Source: Paracoccaceae bacterium
GTDB lineage: Bacteria > Pseudomonadota > Alphaproteobacteria > Rhodobacterales > Rhodobacteraceae
Length of the DNA stretch: 64,000 nt
Reading direction: 5' to 3'
Assembly: GCA_029243395.1 (NCBI GenBank)
Contig: JAQWSE010000002.1
Location: 62,001-126,000, forward strand
Below are positions 25,645-35,472 of this stretch, piece by piece. The position numbers and the translations under genes were made by a program. The notes under the pieces are model-generated. The model was given only the letters and a program-made list of their open reading frames with translations. It did no database searches and was not told where the DNA came from. Positions within the stretch are counted from its first letter, which is position 1. Each line of letters begins with the position of its first letter.

Positions 25645-27792
25645 TCATTCTAATTCAAATAATAAATCTCCAGATAATGTGTCTGCTGTCATAAGCTTAA
25701 CCTTTATCTTATTACCCATTTTGAGCAATTCGTTGTCCTTTAGATGAGATTTTTTTCTTCTCTTTAGTCTTCTCTCATGACCTCCTTTATGATTGCAAAC
25801 TCCTTGAATACTGAATTGTCTGAGAAAAAAGAATATCTTTTCTTTTGTTGAAAAACACACAAGCCCCTCAAAACTTTTCCCGACTAGAGACTGCATGAAA
25901 CTGGCTATATATCTAGAATTTGATTGTCTTTCGGCCATGGCAGAATTTTTTTCCATACTGTTAAGATGTAGGCAAATTAATTCTGTTGATTTTGTGTCAT
26001 TTTGGTAAACATTTTCAGTAGACCAGCCAAGATGAATGTTGAGTAATCTATGTGTTAACAGATCTGTGTATCTTCGGATGGGTGAGGTAAAATGCATATA
26101 TTTTTTTAAATCTAGACCAAAGTGACCAGCTTCTGTAATAGTATAATAAGCTTGCGTCATAGCTTGAAGCACTAATAAGCTTGTGACGTCATGAAGCTGG
26201 CTAGTCTTAGCTAGATTTAATATTTGGTTAAAGTCACTCGATTTAATATTTTTCTTTCTAGCACCTTTTATCCCCAAGAATGAGATTCTTTGTAATAGTT
26301 TCGCCAATCGGTCAGTGGGAGGGGATTCATGCACTCGATAAATCACTGGAAGTTTGGATTCAGACAAAGTTTCTGCAACACAAGTGTTTGCTGTGATCAT
26401 AAAATTTTCAACAATTTTATGGGATTTCAATGCCTTCTCTTGAAACAAACCAATTACGTCACCTTTCTCGGAAAAATTAAAGATTGGCTCTGGGATATTT
26501 AAATTTACTGCTTTTGGTATGGATTTAGTTAAAAGCGAATTGGCCTTGAAAAGGTTATCGAACAATAGTTGTTTGTCATTATCAGGTGTGTCATATGATT
26601 CAGACATTTGGTAACTATTTTCAACTTCCTCATATGAACAATTATGCTTAACTAATATCCTGCTTTTAATAAATTTGTGATTAATCTTTTTTCCATGTTT
26701 GTTAAGTGTGATCCTCAAGGTAATACTATTTCGTACTTTGTTTTCTTCTAAAGAGCACAGATCATTGGAAAGCTTTTCCGGCAACATTGGAATAACTGAA
26801 TCAAAGAAATAGGTCGAGTTCCCGCGACGTAAAGCCTCTTGGTCAATGCAGGATCCTGCAGCTACATGGAATGAGACATCAGCTATGGCAATCCAAATTT
26901 CGCAAAAAATACCTTTCTCCTGATTCACTTCTGGAAATTCAGCGTATACAGCATCGTCTTTATCTCTAGCATTTCTTGGATCAATAGTTACAAAGGGAAT
27001 GTGAGTTAGATCTTCACCGGTGGTATCTTCTTTTTTTTGTATTATAGTAGACAATTCTTCATGGACGGTATCAGGAAATTCAGTCTTTAGAGAAAATTCT
27101 TTTTTTGCCAAGAAAGAGAATAAGTCGGGTTGTTTTGTTGACCCATGAACTTTCGAAATATTATCAATAAACACTTTGGATTTTTGTTTGTTGTCTCGAA
27201 TATCAATTTCAACTATGTCTCCCTCTTTAAAGGCTTTTAAATCAGGACAATTAGCTAACTTTCTTTTGTTAAAGAATTTCTTGGCTGTATGAATTGAGGT
27301 TTCTTTCCCCTCCCTTCTTACAATTCCAAGACCCCTTTTTGAATTGGGCTCAATGACCCTTATGAAGGTAGCTATGAAAAATTTTTTCTCCGGTGTGGTA
27401 AGATCCTTGGGATTGATCCTTACTAGTATTTTATCTCCGATATCCAGCTTTTCTCTTGCAATTTCTGAATAATCTATGCTGATTTGTGGTTTTTCTTTTT
27501 TAGCATCCCAAAAAGGGGGCTCAAAAAAGTGCGTTCCAGACTTATTTTTTGATCTAAAAACTAGCAAATCCACACTTGCCAACTTTGATTTGATCATTTT
27601 TAAACGAGAGTATTTGTGAGGCCTGTTTTTGGGCAAGTGAGGGAAAAGCCTTTTCAACACTAGGTAATAGTGTGAACTGAGTCCCAAGTTTCCTATAATG
27701 TCTTGATGATTCCTGAAATATCTATTTGATTTAACAAATTCTGTGATTTCCTGTTCACTCAGGTAGAGATTGAAATAGGTCTCTTTATTCAT
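25645..27792 (-). CDS. rnr: Ribonuclease R
   Basis: 715-residue 3'-to-5' exoribonuclease of the RNase II/RNB family, able to degrade structured RNA. After N-terminal helix-turn-helix-like and cold-shock-type domains (about 1-245), the catalytic RNB domain contains the metal-binding IDPRNARDKDDAVYAE segment (about 268-283) and HFTSPIRRYTDLL (about 570-582). A short S1-like domain closes the protein. Length is slightly under the usual 750-800. It follows topA by about 30 bases. Confidence 0.93.
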   Translation of the reverse strand: MNKETYFNLYLSEQEITEFVKSNRYFRNHQDIIGNLGLSSHYYLVLKRLFPHLPKNRPHKYSRLKMIKSKLASVDLLVFRSKNKSGTHFFEPPFWDAKKEKPQISIDYSEIAREKLDIGDKILVRINPKDLTTPEKKFFIATFIRVIEPNSKRGLGIVRREGKETSIHTAKKFFNKRKLANCPDLKAFKEGDIVEIDIRDNKQKSKVFIDNISKVHGSTKQPDLFSFLAKKEFSLKTEFPDTVHEELSTIIQKKEDTTGEDLTHIPFVTIDPRNARDKDDAVYAEFPEVNQEKGIFCEIWIAIADVSFHVAAGSCIDQEALRRGNSTYFFDSVIPMLPEKLSNDLCSLEENKVRNSITLRITLNKHGKKINHKFIKSRILVKHNCSYEEVENSYQMSESYDTPDNDKQLLFDNLFKANSLLTKSIPKAVNLNIPEPIFNFSEKGDVIGLFQEKALKSHKIVENFMITANTCVAETLSESKLPVIYRVHESPPTDRLAKLLQRISFLGIKGARKKNIKSSDFNQILNLAKTSQLHDVTSLLVLQAMTQAYYTITEAGHFGLDLKKYMHFTSPIRRYTDLLTHRLLNIHLGWSTENVYQNDTKSTELICLHLNSMEKNSAMAERQSNSRYIASFMQSLVGKSFEGLVCFSTKEKIFFFLRQFSIQGVCNHKGGHERRLKRRKKSHLKDNELLKMGNKIKVKLMTADTLSGDLLFELE

Positions 27793-27821
27793 ATGGCGTA
27801 TACTTTTGCTCAGACTAAAGG

Positions 27822-30308
27822 TTATTTCTTAGATTTAGCTTTCAATAGTTCTAGAGCTTTATCAAGGTCGATATTATCTAGATCATTTTTATCTTTAATA
27901 CCCACATTAGTTTTCTTATATTTGAGATATGGACCATATCTCCCAGTCATTAGTTGAATATCCCCTCCATCCGGATGTTCTCCAATAATTCTCATAACTG
28001 AGGGTCCTTTTGATTTGGAGACTTTTTTGGCTTGATCAGATATTAACTCCACTGCCCTATTCATCCCAATTGACAGAAATTCTTCTAAATTGGATATATT
28101 AGCATATGATTTATTATGTTTGAGGTAGGGGCCATATGGGCCAATTGCAGAAAGGATAGGTGCGCCGTCGTCAGGGTGGTTTCCAAGGGTTTTTGGTAAT
28201 TCAATTAATTGTAGGGCTAACTCTAGGGTCAAATCATTCACATCGAAATTCTTAGGAATTGATGTTCTTCTTGGTTTGGAGTTTTCTTCACTGGCTTCCC
28301 CAAGTTGGACATAAGGACCAAATTTTCCAGTCTTAACCAAAATTTTGCTTCCTCCAGGGTGCAACCCAAGAATTTTATCATTAGAAACCTTTTCTAATGT
28401 TTCTTTTGTCATTATTGATAAAGGCCTGATGAAACGACAATCAGGATAACTAGAGCAGCCAATGAATGCATTCCCAGTTCTTGAAGTTCTTAGGGATAGG
28501 TTACCTTTTTGACAGTTTGGGCATAGTTTTGGATTACTATTATCAGCGCTTTTTGGAAAATAGTGTGGCTCCAAAAGCTCATTAATTTTTATCAGAACTT
28601 CAGAAATTCTAAGATCTTTGGCAGCGTCAAAATGGGGAGAAAATTCATCCCAGAACTTTGACAAAATATCTTTCCAAATAGATTTACCTGATGATACGTC
28701 ATCTAAGTCATTCTCTAATTCCGCTGTATAATCATACTCGATATATTTTTTGAAATATCCTGCTAAGAATACAGAAACAAGTTTCCCCTTATCTTCTGGG
28801 ATGAGACGGTTTTTTTCTTTTCTAACGTATTCACGTTGCTGAATTCTTGAAACAATCGAAGCATAGGTAGATGGACGTCCAATTCCAAGGTCCACCATTT
28901 TTTTTACTAAGGATGCTTCTGTATATCGTGGCTTGGCTTGTGTGAAATGCTGTTCTGGCTTTATGGAACTAAGCTCTATTCTAGAACCTTCGTCAAGTTG
29001 TGGTAATTCTTTTGCATCAGATGATTTATGATCTTCATCATTATGAAAATTGAAAGCCTTACGAAATCCATCAAAAATAATGACACGTCCAGATGCTTTC
29101 AGTTTATTATTGCCTTCTTCATTAGCTAATATTGCTGTTGTGGTTTCTGAAATTTCATTTTCCATTTGGCATGCTAGTGTTCGATTTCGTATGAGTTCAT
29201 ACAATTTTATTTGATTAATATCAGTTAGACTCAAATTTTTTGAAGTTTTTTGTATGTTGGTGGGTCTAATACATTCATGTGCTTCTTGAGCATTAGCGGC
29301 CTTATTCTTGTAAAACCGAGGACTCTTAGGAAGATATTTTTCTCCAAAGGTTTTACTTATTAGATTTCTGGTAGCGGAGACTGCTTCAGGGGCCATATCA
29401 ATACCATCTGTTCTCATGTAGGTTATATGGCCTGCTTCATAGAGCTTTTGTGCTACTGACATTGTTTGCTGCGTCCCCATATAAAGTCTATTGTTGGCTT
29501 CTTGCTGTAATGTAGATGTAAGGAAAGGGGGAAAGGGATTTCGTTGTTTTGGTGTTGAGTGGATTGTCTCAATATGGAAGTTATTTTTGCTCAAATTTGT
29601 AACAATTTCTTTTGCGTGAGTTCCTGAATTTACAGAATGCTTTTCGATTTTTTCACCCTTATATTCAATTGCTTGGGCTTCAAAAAGCTTGCCATCCTTA
29701 TTAAGGAAACTAGCTTCAATTGACCAATACTCCTGAGCCTTAAAAGCTTCTATTTCCATTTCTCTATCAACAATAAGTCTTAGAGTAGGAGATTGAACTC
29801 GTCCTGCAGAAGTTGCTCCAATGGGTAGTTTTCTGATGATTATTGGTGATAAACTGTAACCTAACAAATAATCTAAACCACCTCTTACCAAATATGCTTC
29901 AACTAATGGCATATCCAAGGCCCGTGGATTGGCAATTGCTTCAAGTACTGCATGCTTAGTAACAGCATTAAAAACTACACGTTCGATTCTTGTCTTGCTA
30001 TTGAGGCTTTTTTGGTTTTTCAAAATTTCTACTAAATGCCAAGATATAGCTTCTCCCTCACGATCAGGGTCTGTAGCTAAGATCAAGTGGTTATCAGTAT
30101 TGAGAGCCTTTTTGATAGCCGTCAAATTTTTTTGTTTTTTAGGGTCAATTTTCCATTTCATATGAAAGTCATTATTTGGATCGACGGAGCCATCCTTCTC
30201 ATCTAAATGCCTCACATGTCCAACAGTAGCGAGAACTGTATAGTTACTACCAAGATATTTATTGATTGTTTTTGCCTTAGATGGCGATTCTACTACTACT
30301 ACTGCCAT
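27822..30308 (-). CDS. topA: DNA topoisomerase I
   Basis: 828-residue type IA topoisomerase that relaxes negative supercoils. The TOPRIM domain begins VVVESPSKAKTINKYLG and holds the DPDREGEAISWH acidic motif (about residues 98-109). The active-site Tyr lies in HITYMRTDG (about 292-300). A four-cysteine zinc finger (CPNCQKGN to CSSYPDC, about 595-625) is followed by further C-terminal repeats containing KTGKFGPYVQLG and TGRYGPYLKYK. It sits 13 bases downstream of tldD and just before rnr, a three-gene minus-strand unit. Confidence 0.97.
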   Translation of the reverse strand: MAVVVVESPSKAKTINKYLGSNYTVLATVGHVRHLDEKDGSVDPNNDFHMKWKIDPKKQKNLTAIKKALNTDNHLILATDPDREGEAISWHLVEILKNQKSLNSKTRIERVVFNAVTKHAVLEAIANPRALDMPLVEAYLVRGGLDYLLGYSLSPIIIRKLPIGATSAGRVQSPTLRLIVDREMEIEAFKAQEYWSIEASFLNKDGKLFEAQAIEYKGEKIEKHSVNSGTHAKEIVTNLSKNNFHIETIHSTPKQRNPFPPFLTSTLQQEANNRLYMGTQQTMSVAQKLYEAGHITYMRTDGIDMAPEAVSATRNLISKTFGEKYLPKSPRFYKNKAANAQEAHECIRPTNIQKTSKNLSLTDINQIKLYELIRNRTLACQMENEISETTTAILANEEGNNKLKASGRVIIFDGFRKAFNFHNDEDHKSSDAKELPQLDEGSRIELSSIKPEQHFTQAKPRYTEASLVKKMVDLGIGRPSTYASIVSRIQQREYVRKEKNRLIPEDKGKLVSVFLAGYFKKYIEYDYTAELENDLDDVSSGKSIWKDILSKFWDEFSPHFDAAKDLRISEVLIKINELLEPHYFPKSADNSNPKLCPNCQKGNLSLRTSRTGNAFIGCSSYPDCRFIRPLSIMTKETLEKVSNDKILGLHPGGSKILVKTGKFGPYVQLGEASEENSKPRRTSIPKNFDVNDLTLELALQLIELPKTLGNHPDDGAPILSAIGPYGPYLKHNKSYANISNLEEFLSIGMNRAVELISDQAKKVSKSKGPSVMRIIGEHPDGGDIQLMTGRYGPYLKYKKTNVGIKDKNDLDNIDLDKALELLKAKSKK

Positions 30309-30321
30309 AATTGTAACTCAC

Positions 30322-31758
30322 TCAACTTATTCCACTTCCACCTACAGTTAAACCGCTTACCAGAACGGTTGGTTGCCCAACTCCAACCGGAACCCATTGC
30401 CCTCCCTTTCCACAGTTACCAATTCCCGGATCCAGAGAAAGATCATTTCCAATTCCTCGAATATTTTTCATCGCAGTTGGACCATCACCAATGAGTGTTG
30501 CTCCTTTAACCGGTGCTTCAACCTTTCCGTTCTTTACTCTATAGGCCTCTGTACAGGAGAAAACAAATTTTCCATTAGTAATATCTACCTGTCCTCCCGA
30601 GAATCCTACAGCAAGAATTCCATCTTTTAAATCACTTAGGATATCCTCAGGATTAGTTGATCCTGGAGACATAAATGTATTGGTCATTCTTGGCATAGGG
30701 GGATGAGCGTAGCTTTCTCGTCTCCCATTGCCTGTTACACTAAGTCCCATTAGTCTGGCATTTTGTCTATCTTGCATATAGTTTATCAGTATTCCATTTT
30801 CTATAAGTACATTGCGATTACTAGCTGTTCCTTCATCGTCAATAGAAATTGACCCTCGTCGATTTGGAATTGTTCCATCGTCTATTACGTTTACATGTTT
30901 TGACGCAACTTGTTTACCAAGAAGTTCTGAAAAAGCTGATGTTTTTTTTCGATTAAAATCGGCTTCCAGGCCATGACCAACGGCTTCATGTAACATCACT
31001 CCTGGCCATCCTGGCCCGAGCACTATATCCATTTCCCCTGCTGGAGAGGGTTCAGCAGTTAAGTTAACCTCAGCTATTCTAATTGCTTCACAAACGTGAT
31101 ATTTCCACTGATTTTCCTTCATTAGTTTTAAAAGGCTATACCTACCTCCACCACCTGATGAACCAGTTTCTCTTCTACCATTCTCCTCGAGGACTACAGA
31201 TGTATGAATACTAGCCATTGGTCTTATGTCATTAAGTATTTGTCCTTCCGGTCTTAGAATGACTATTTCTTGTAATGAAGCGCCGATGCTCACCGAGACT
31301 TGAGCGACTCTATTATCATATTGCCTAGCAAAATCGTCAATCTGTTGAAGTAATTCAATTTTGATTCTGAGCGGGATTAATTCAAATGGATTGGCATCAG
31401 TATATAATCTAATATTGGTTTTATTGGGTGGTGGGGCCAAAGACTTGGGGTTGATTGGATTTAAGTTGGCAATCTTAATTATTTTGGAGGCATCTTTGAT
31501 TGATTGCTCTGTTATGTCGGAAGAATGAGAGAAACCTATTTTTTCCCCTGTGACGGCTCTGATTCCAAAACCTTCGTTTACATTAAAGGATGATTTCTTA
31601 AGCTTTTGATCATCAAATACAAAACCTTCACTTATCCTTTTCTCAAGAAAAAGTTCACCATCATCTGCACCAGTGGTGGAGTCCTTCAAGATTTTCAAAG
31701 TTTTCTGCAAATTTAAGTTATGTTCAAAAGGTTTAAAGGTTGCGTCTATTTCGCTCAT
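30322..31758 (-). CDS. tldD: Metalloprotease TldD
   Basis: About 478 residues. TldD and TldE form a heterodimeric metalloprotease that processes peptides and removes unfolded substrates. The zinc motif HEAVGHGLEAD (HExxxH) lies near residue 250, and the C-terminal third shows the conserved GFSGGQVDITNGKFVFSC segment. ATG 31758 is preferred; an in-frame TTG at 31809 would add 17 residues. No tldE is in the window. It heads the tldD-topA-rnr unit and is divergent from the cytochrome oxidase genes. Confidence 0.93.
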   Translation of the reverse strand: MSEIDATFKPFEHNLNLQKTLKILKDSTTGADDGELFLEKRISEGFVFDDQKLKKSSFNVNEGFGIRAVTGEKIGFSHSSDITEQSIKDASKIIKIANLNPINPKSLAPPPNKTNIRLYTDANPFELIPLRIKIELLQQIDDFARQYDNRVAQVSVSIGASLQEIVILRPEGQILNDIRPMASIHTSVVLEENGRRETGSSGGGGRYSLLKLMKENQWKYHVCEAIRIAEVNLTAEPSPAGEMDIVLGPGWPGVMLHEAVGHGLEADFNRKKTSAFSELLGKQVASKHVNVIDDGTIPNRRGSISIDDEGTASNRNVLIENGILINYMQDRQNARLMGLSVTGNGRRESYAHPPMPRMTNTFMSPGSTNPEDILSDLKDGILAVGFSGGQVDITNGKFVFSCTEAYRVKNGKVEAPVKGATLIGDGPTAMKNIRGIGNDLSLDPGIGNCGKGGQWVPVGVGQPTVLVSGLTVGGSGIS

Positions 31759-31945
31759 TGATCTTATTTCTATTTTTTGTATCCTGTGATCAGTCAGAGT
31801 GATCAACAAAGATTAATTGAATATCTATCTATGGTTTTTACATTAGATATATTTTTCATTTAATCTAGTTTTTTGTCTTCGACAAACACATATTAAGAAA
31901 ATAGGTTTATTTTAAGCAATAAGTTTTAATTGCATGGAGAGCATA

Positions 31946-32821
31946 ATGAGAACTATTATAGGATTAGCTGCAAGAATTTTAGCCGGGATAATTTATTTAG
32001 GTAGTTCCGCTATAGGATCTACTTTAGATCAATTTGAAGATTTGGATGCTATCGGGAAGCCCATCGATGGTGGAATCAATTTTCAACCTCCAGTTACTGA
32101 GCTTGCCAGAGACATCCAATGGTTAGACAATTTTCTCCTCATTATTATTACATTTATAGCGTTATTCGTAACCATCCTTCTGGGAATGGTCGTTTTCAAG
32201 TTTAATAAAAAAGCTAATCCCAAACCGGCAAACTTTACTCATAATTCAAAACTCGAAATAACTTGGACGCTCGTTCCCACCGCGATTTTAATCGTAATAG
32301 GGGCCTTTTCTTTACCTATTCTTTTTAAGCAATTATATATCCCTGAGTATGAAGTGACAATAAAAGCGACAGGAAATCAATGGTATTGGTCGTATGAATA
32401 TCCTGATGAAGAAATAGTCTTTGACTCTTTTATGCTATCAAGAGAAGAGCTATCTAATTATGGTTATCAAGAAGACGAATATTTGCTGGCCACTGATAAT
32501 CCTGTAGTTGTACCCGTTGGTTCTGTGATCAGAATGCAAGTTACAGGATCCGATGTGTTACATGCCTGGAAGGTTCCCGCTTTCGGAGTTCATATGGATG
32601 CAGTTCCTGGCAGATTGAATGAAACTTGGTACAAAGTTGAAAAAGAGGGCATTTATTTTGGTCAATGTTCAGAGCTCTGTGGTCTTAATCACTCATATAT
32701 GCCAATTGTTGTCAAGGCAGTGACTAAGGATCGTTACGAAAATTGGTTGAAAAAAGCATATGAAGAGTTTTCACAGTTTCCGCAGAATTCAAAAATTCGG
32801 TTAGCCAAAAAGAACGAATGA
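31946..32821 (+). CDS. coxB: Cytochrome c oxidase subunit II
   Basis: About 291 residues with a signal peptide, two transmembrane helices (about 60-90 and 110-130) and a periplasmic cupredoxin domain. The binuclear CuA site is complete: the upstream His in DVLHAWKVPAF, and GQCSELCGLNHSYMPIV with two Cys, Glu, His and Met. It accepts electrons from cytochrome c and passes them to subunit I. ATG 31946 is preferred to ATG 31934, because GGAGAG sits just upstream of it. It heads the ctaB-ctaG-coxC-SURF1 operon. Confidence 0.96.
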   Translation: MRTIIGLAARILAGIIYLGSSAIGSTLDQFEDLDAIGKPIDGGINFQPPVTELARDIQWLDNFLLIIITFIALFVTILLGMVVFKFNKKANPKPANFTHNSKLEITWTLVPTAILIVIGAFSLPILFKQLYIPEYEVTIKATGNQWYWSYEYPDEEIVFDSFMLSREELSNYGYQEDEYLLATDNPVVVPVGSVIRMQVTGSDVLHAWKVPAFGVHMDAVPGRLNETWYKVEKEGIYFGQCSELCGLNHSYMPIVVKAVTKDRYENWLKKAYEEFSQFPQNSKIRLAKKNE

Positions 32822-32852
32822 AAAAATTGTCCCACTAACAAGTAGAGAAGAA

Positions 32853-33815
32853 ATGAGTCGATCTGCAGTAGAAAACGAAATTATACTAATTGAGGCATCA
32901 ACTCAGGATTATATTGCTCTGTTGAAGTTTAGAGTAATGCGATTGGCTATTTTTACTGCAGGTGTGGCTATTTTAATAGCTCCCGGATCGATTAATCCAG
33001 TTGTTGCTATAGGCTCATTAATATGCATTGGAATAGGAGCTGGGGCTGCAGGAGCTTTGAATATGTGGTGGGATGCAGATATAGATTCTATCATGATTCG
33101 AACTGCCACAAGACCTATTCCAGCAGGAAAAATCACTGGTGATCAAGCCCTAAGTTTTGGTCTATTTTTGACATTTTTTTCAGTCATATTTTTAGGACTT
33201 TTTGCTAATCACCTCTCAGCTTTCCTGTTAGTCGGTACTATTGCTTTTTATATTTTGATTTACACCATGTTCTTAAAAAGAAGAACCCCCCACAATATTG
33301 TTATAGGTGGTGCGTCAGGAGCACTTCCACCTGTCATAGGGTGGGCAGTGACTACTAACAGTATTGGGCTTGAAAGCATTCTTATGTTCCTTCTAATATT
33401 TTTGTGGACCCCACCCCATTTTTGGTCTCTGTGTCTGATGACAAAGAGCGATTACTCAAAATCTAGAATTCCAATGCTTACAGAGACACATGGTGAAGAA
33501 AAAACGAAGCGTCAGATTCTAGTTTACAGTGTGCTTTTGCTTGTACCCTCATTTGTCATCTCTTTTACGAGCATAGGAGGATTATTTTATTTAATTTCTA
33601 TGGTAGCCTTAAATATTGTATTTTTATCTCTAGCATTGGGCTTGAATGGATTTGATCAAGGAATTGTACTCCTTCGCGGAAAAGGGGAACGACAACTCTT
33701 TCTGTATTCGATATTTTATTTGTTTGCACATTTTGTTCTACTAATGGCAGAATTTTTGCTCAAGTTTTTTTCACCATTTTATTCTGATCTCGCGAGGATT
33801 TTAGTGTGGTTTTAG
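32853..33815 (+). CDS. ctaB: Protoheme IX farnesyltransferase (heme O synthase)
   Basis: 320-residue integral membrane prenyltransferase of the UbiA family that adds a farnesyl group to heme B to make heme O for the oxidase. The first Asp-rich substrate motif is NMWWDADIDSIMIRTATRPIP (about residues 70-90, given here by its key residues DxxxD) and the second half holds TKSDYSKSRIPML. Multiple hydrophobic helices span the rest. It lies 31 bases downstream of coxB and overlaps the following small gene by 10 bases. Confidence 0.95.
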   Translation: MSRSAVENEIILIEASTQDYIALLKFRVMRLAIFTAGVAILIAPGSINPVVAIGSLICIGIGAGAAGALNMWWDADIDSIMIRTATRPIPAGKITGDQALSFGLFLTFFSVIFLGLFANHLSAFLLVGTIAFYILIYTMFLKRRTPHNIVIGGASGALPPVIGWAVTTNSIGLESILMFLLIFLWTPPHFWSLCLMTKSDYSKSRIPMLTETHGEEKTKRQILVYSVLLLVPSFVISFTSIGGLFYLISMVALNIVFLSLALGLNGFDQGIVLLRGKGERQLFLYSIFYLFAHFVLLMAEFLLKFFSPFYSDLARILVWF

Positions 33816-33988
33816 ATCAAACAAAAGAAGATTTCTATGCCAAAAGGAAGAATAGAAATTTTTGGCTAGCAATATGCTTGGGGGGCTTCATTCTGGTGAT
33901 ATTTTTGGTGACGATAGCAAAATTATCCAACGGTGGCATGATCGAAGGCTTTGATCATACTCTAAGACCAAGCATTTCTAAGGAATAA
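33806..33988 (+). CDS. Small single-helix membrane protein, CoxF-like
   Basis: 60 residues: a charged N-terminus (QTKEDFYAKRKNRN), one transmembrane helix (about 19-41) and a short C-terminal tail. In alphaproteobacterial cytochrome oxidase operons a peptide of this size and shape, sometimes called CoxF, is found between ctaB and ctaG, so position and topology agree. Start is GTG 33806, overlapping the end of ctaB by 10 bases and implying coupled translation. Its biochemical role is not established; an assembly role for the oxidase is inferred from context. Confidence 0.75.
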   Translation: MVLDQTKEDFYAKRKNRNFWLAICLGGFILVIFLVTIAKLSNGGMIEGFDHTLRPSISKE

Positions 33989-33993
33989 ATTAG

Positions 33994-34563
33994 ATGGTAA
34001 GTGGTAAAAGGAAAACTGTTTTTTATCTAGGAATAATAGTTTTGTTTATGGGGTCGGCATCTTTTTTGTCAGTGCCATTTTATAATTGGTTTTGTAAGGT
34101 TACTGGATATGGAGGAACAACGACTTATGCTAACTACGAATCTAAGAAAATATCAGACAAGCAGATAGAGGTAAGGTTCGATGTATCGCTAGAGAGGGGT
34201 TTGGCTTGGGAAGTCATTCCCGCACAAAGAGAACTTCAGTTGAATCTAGGTCAAACTGGATTAGCATTTTATGAAGCTTATAATCCAACAAATAAACCAA
34301 TAGCGGCCCAAGCGAGTTTTAATGTAGTACCATTTTCAGTCGGAAATTACTTCACAAAAATCGAGTGTTTTTGCTTTACTGAGCAAGTTTTGCAGCCTGG
34401 TGAGAGGGTGAATATGCCTGTGACCTTCTATGTAGATCCTGATATATTAAGAAATATTGAGGCAAAAAATGTAAAATCTGTAACGCTTTCATACACCTTT
34501 TACGAGATTGACCTTCCTGAAACAACGGCTAGTATAGCTGAAAAAATGAAGATAAATCTGTAA
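33994..34563 (+). CDS. ctaG: Cytochrome c oxidase assembly protein CtaG (Cox11)
   Basis: 189-residue membrane-anchored copper chaperone that inserts CuB into oxidase subunit I. It has one N-terminal transmembrane helix (about residues 11-31), the FCKVTGYGGTT segment, and the copper-binding ECFCFTEQ motif (about 127-134) followed by VNMPVTFYVDP. It starts 5 bases after the CoxF-like gene and ends 33 bases before coxC. Confidence 0.95.
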   Translation: MVSGKRKTVFYLGIIVLFMGSASFLSVPFYNWFCKVTGYGGTTTYANYESKKISDKQIEVRFDVSLERGLAWEVIPAQRELQLNLGQTGLAFYEAYNPTNKPIAAQASFNVVPFSVGNYFTKIECFCFTEQVLQPGERVNMPVTFYVDPDILRNIEAKNVKSVTLSYTFYEIDLPETTASIAEKMKINL

Positions 34564-34596
34564 GAAATATAATTTCCCTATAATGAAGGAAAAAAT

Positions 34597-35385
34597 ATGG
34601 CACACGAAAAAAATCATGATTATCACATCTTACACCCTAGTATTTGGCCTTTTCTAAGTGCATTAGGGGCCTTCACCTTATTATTTGGGTGTGTATTATT
34701 TTTTCATAATTATACGTCAGTCGTGATGGTATTAGGTTTAGTAATAGTACTATACTGCATGTATGGATGGTGGTCAGATGTTGTGACAGAGAGTCATGTT
34801 GGAGATCATACCCCTGTGGTCCAAATAGGCTTGAAGTACGGTGTGATTATGTTCATCACATCAGAAGTAATGTTTTTTAGTGCTTGGTTCTGGAGTTTTT
34901 TCAAGCATGCTTTGTATCCAATGGAGGCGATTGGAGAAGTATGGCCTCCCGTAGGGATAGAAACTTTTGATCCTTGGCATTTGCCTCTAATTAACACTTT
35001 GATTCTTTTATGTTCTGGTGCGGCAGCCACGTGGGCACATCATGCCATTGCCCATGAAAATAACAGGAAGGACTTGGTCAATGGTTTAATCATTGCAATT
35101 TTATTGGGCATGCTTTTTACTATTTTCCAGGCTTATGAATATTCTCACGCAGCCTTCAGTTTTTCGGGTAACATTTATGGTGCTAATTTTTTTATGGCAA
35201 CGGGATTCCATGGTTTTCACGTAATAGTGGGAACTATTTTCTTAGCAGTATGTTTGATAAGGGCACTTAAGGGGCACTTCACTCCTGAAAACCATATAGG
35301 ATTTGAAGCGGCCGCATGGTACTGGCATTTTGTTGATGTTGTTTGGCTGTTTCTCTTTGCAGCCATCTATATTTGGGGCTCTTGA
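34597..35385 (+). CDS. coxC: Cytochrome c oxidase subunit III
   Basis: 262 residues with seven hydrophobic helices, the standard topology for subunit III, which stabilises the oxidase and supports proton uptake. Recognised segments include [13 protein letters not shown] at the N-terminus, [15 protein letters not shown] (about 88-102), the [13 protein letters not shown] motif (about 205-217) and [17 protein letters not shown] near the C-terminus. No subunit I gene is present in this cluster. Confidence 0.97.
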   Translation: MAHEKNHDYHILHPSIWPFLSALGAFTLLFGCVLFFHNYTSVVMVLGLVIVLYCMYGWWSDVVTESHVGDHTPVVQIGLKYGVIMFITSEVMFFSAWFWSFFKHALYPMEAIGEVWPPVGIETFDPWHLPLINTLILLCSGAAATWAHHAIAHENNRKDLVNGLIIAILLGMLFTIFQAYEYSHAAFSFSGNIYGANFFMATGFHGFHVIVGTIFLAVCLIRALKGHFTPENHIGFEAAAWYWHFVDVVWLFLFAAIYIWGS

Positions 35386-35472
35386 TGCAACCATATTTAA
35401 GATCTATGCTTTGGTAAGGTTGTTAACAGTAGATAATTTCTTATTGTCGTGTATTTTGATTAAGAATAAGGC

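Noticed and set aside
25625-25650. Terminator between zapE and rnr (AATGAAA/TTTCATT)
   Set aside because: The palindrome leaves a 1-base loop, so it cannot form the hairpin as an RNA terminator, and no T-tract follows.
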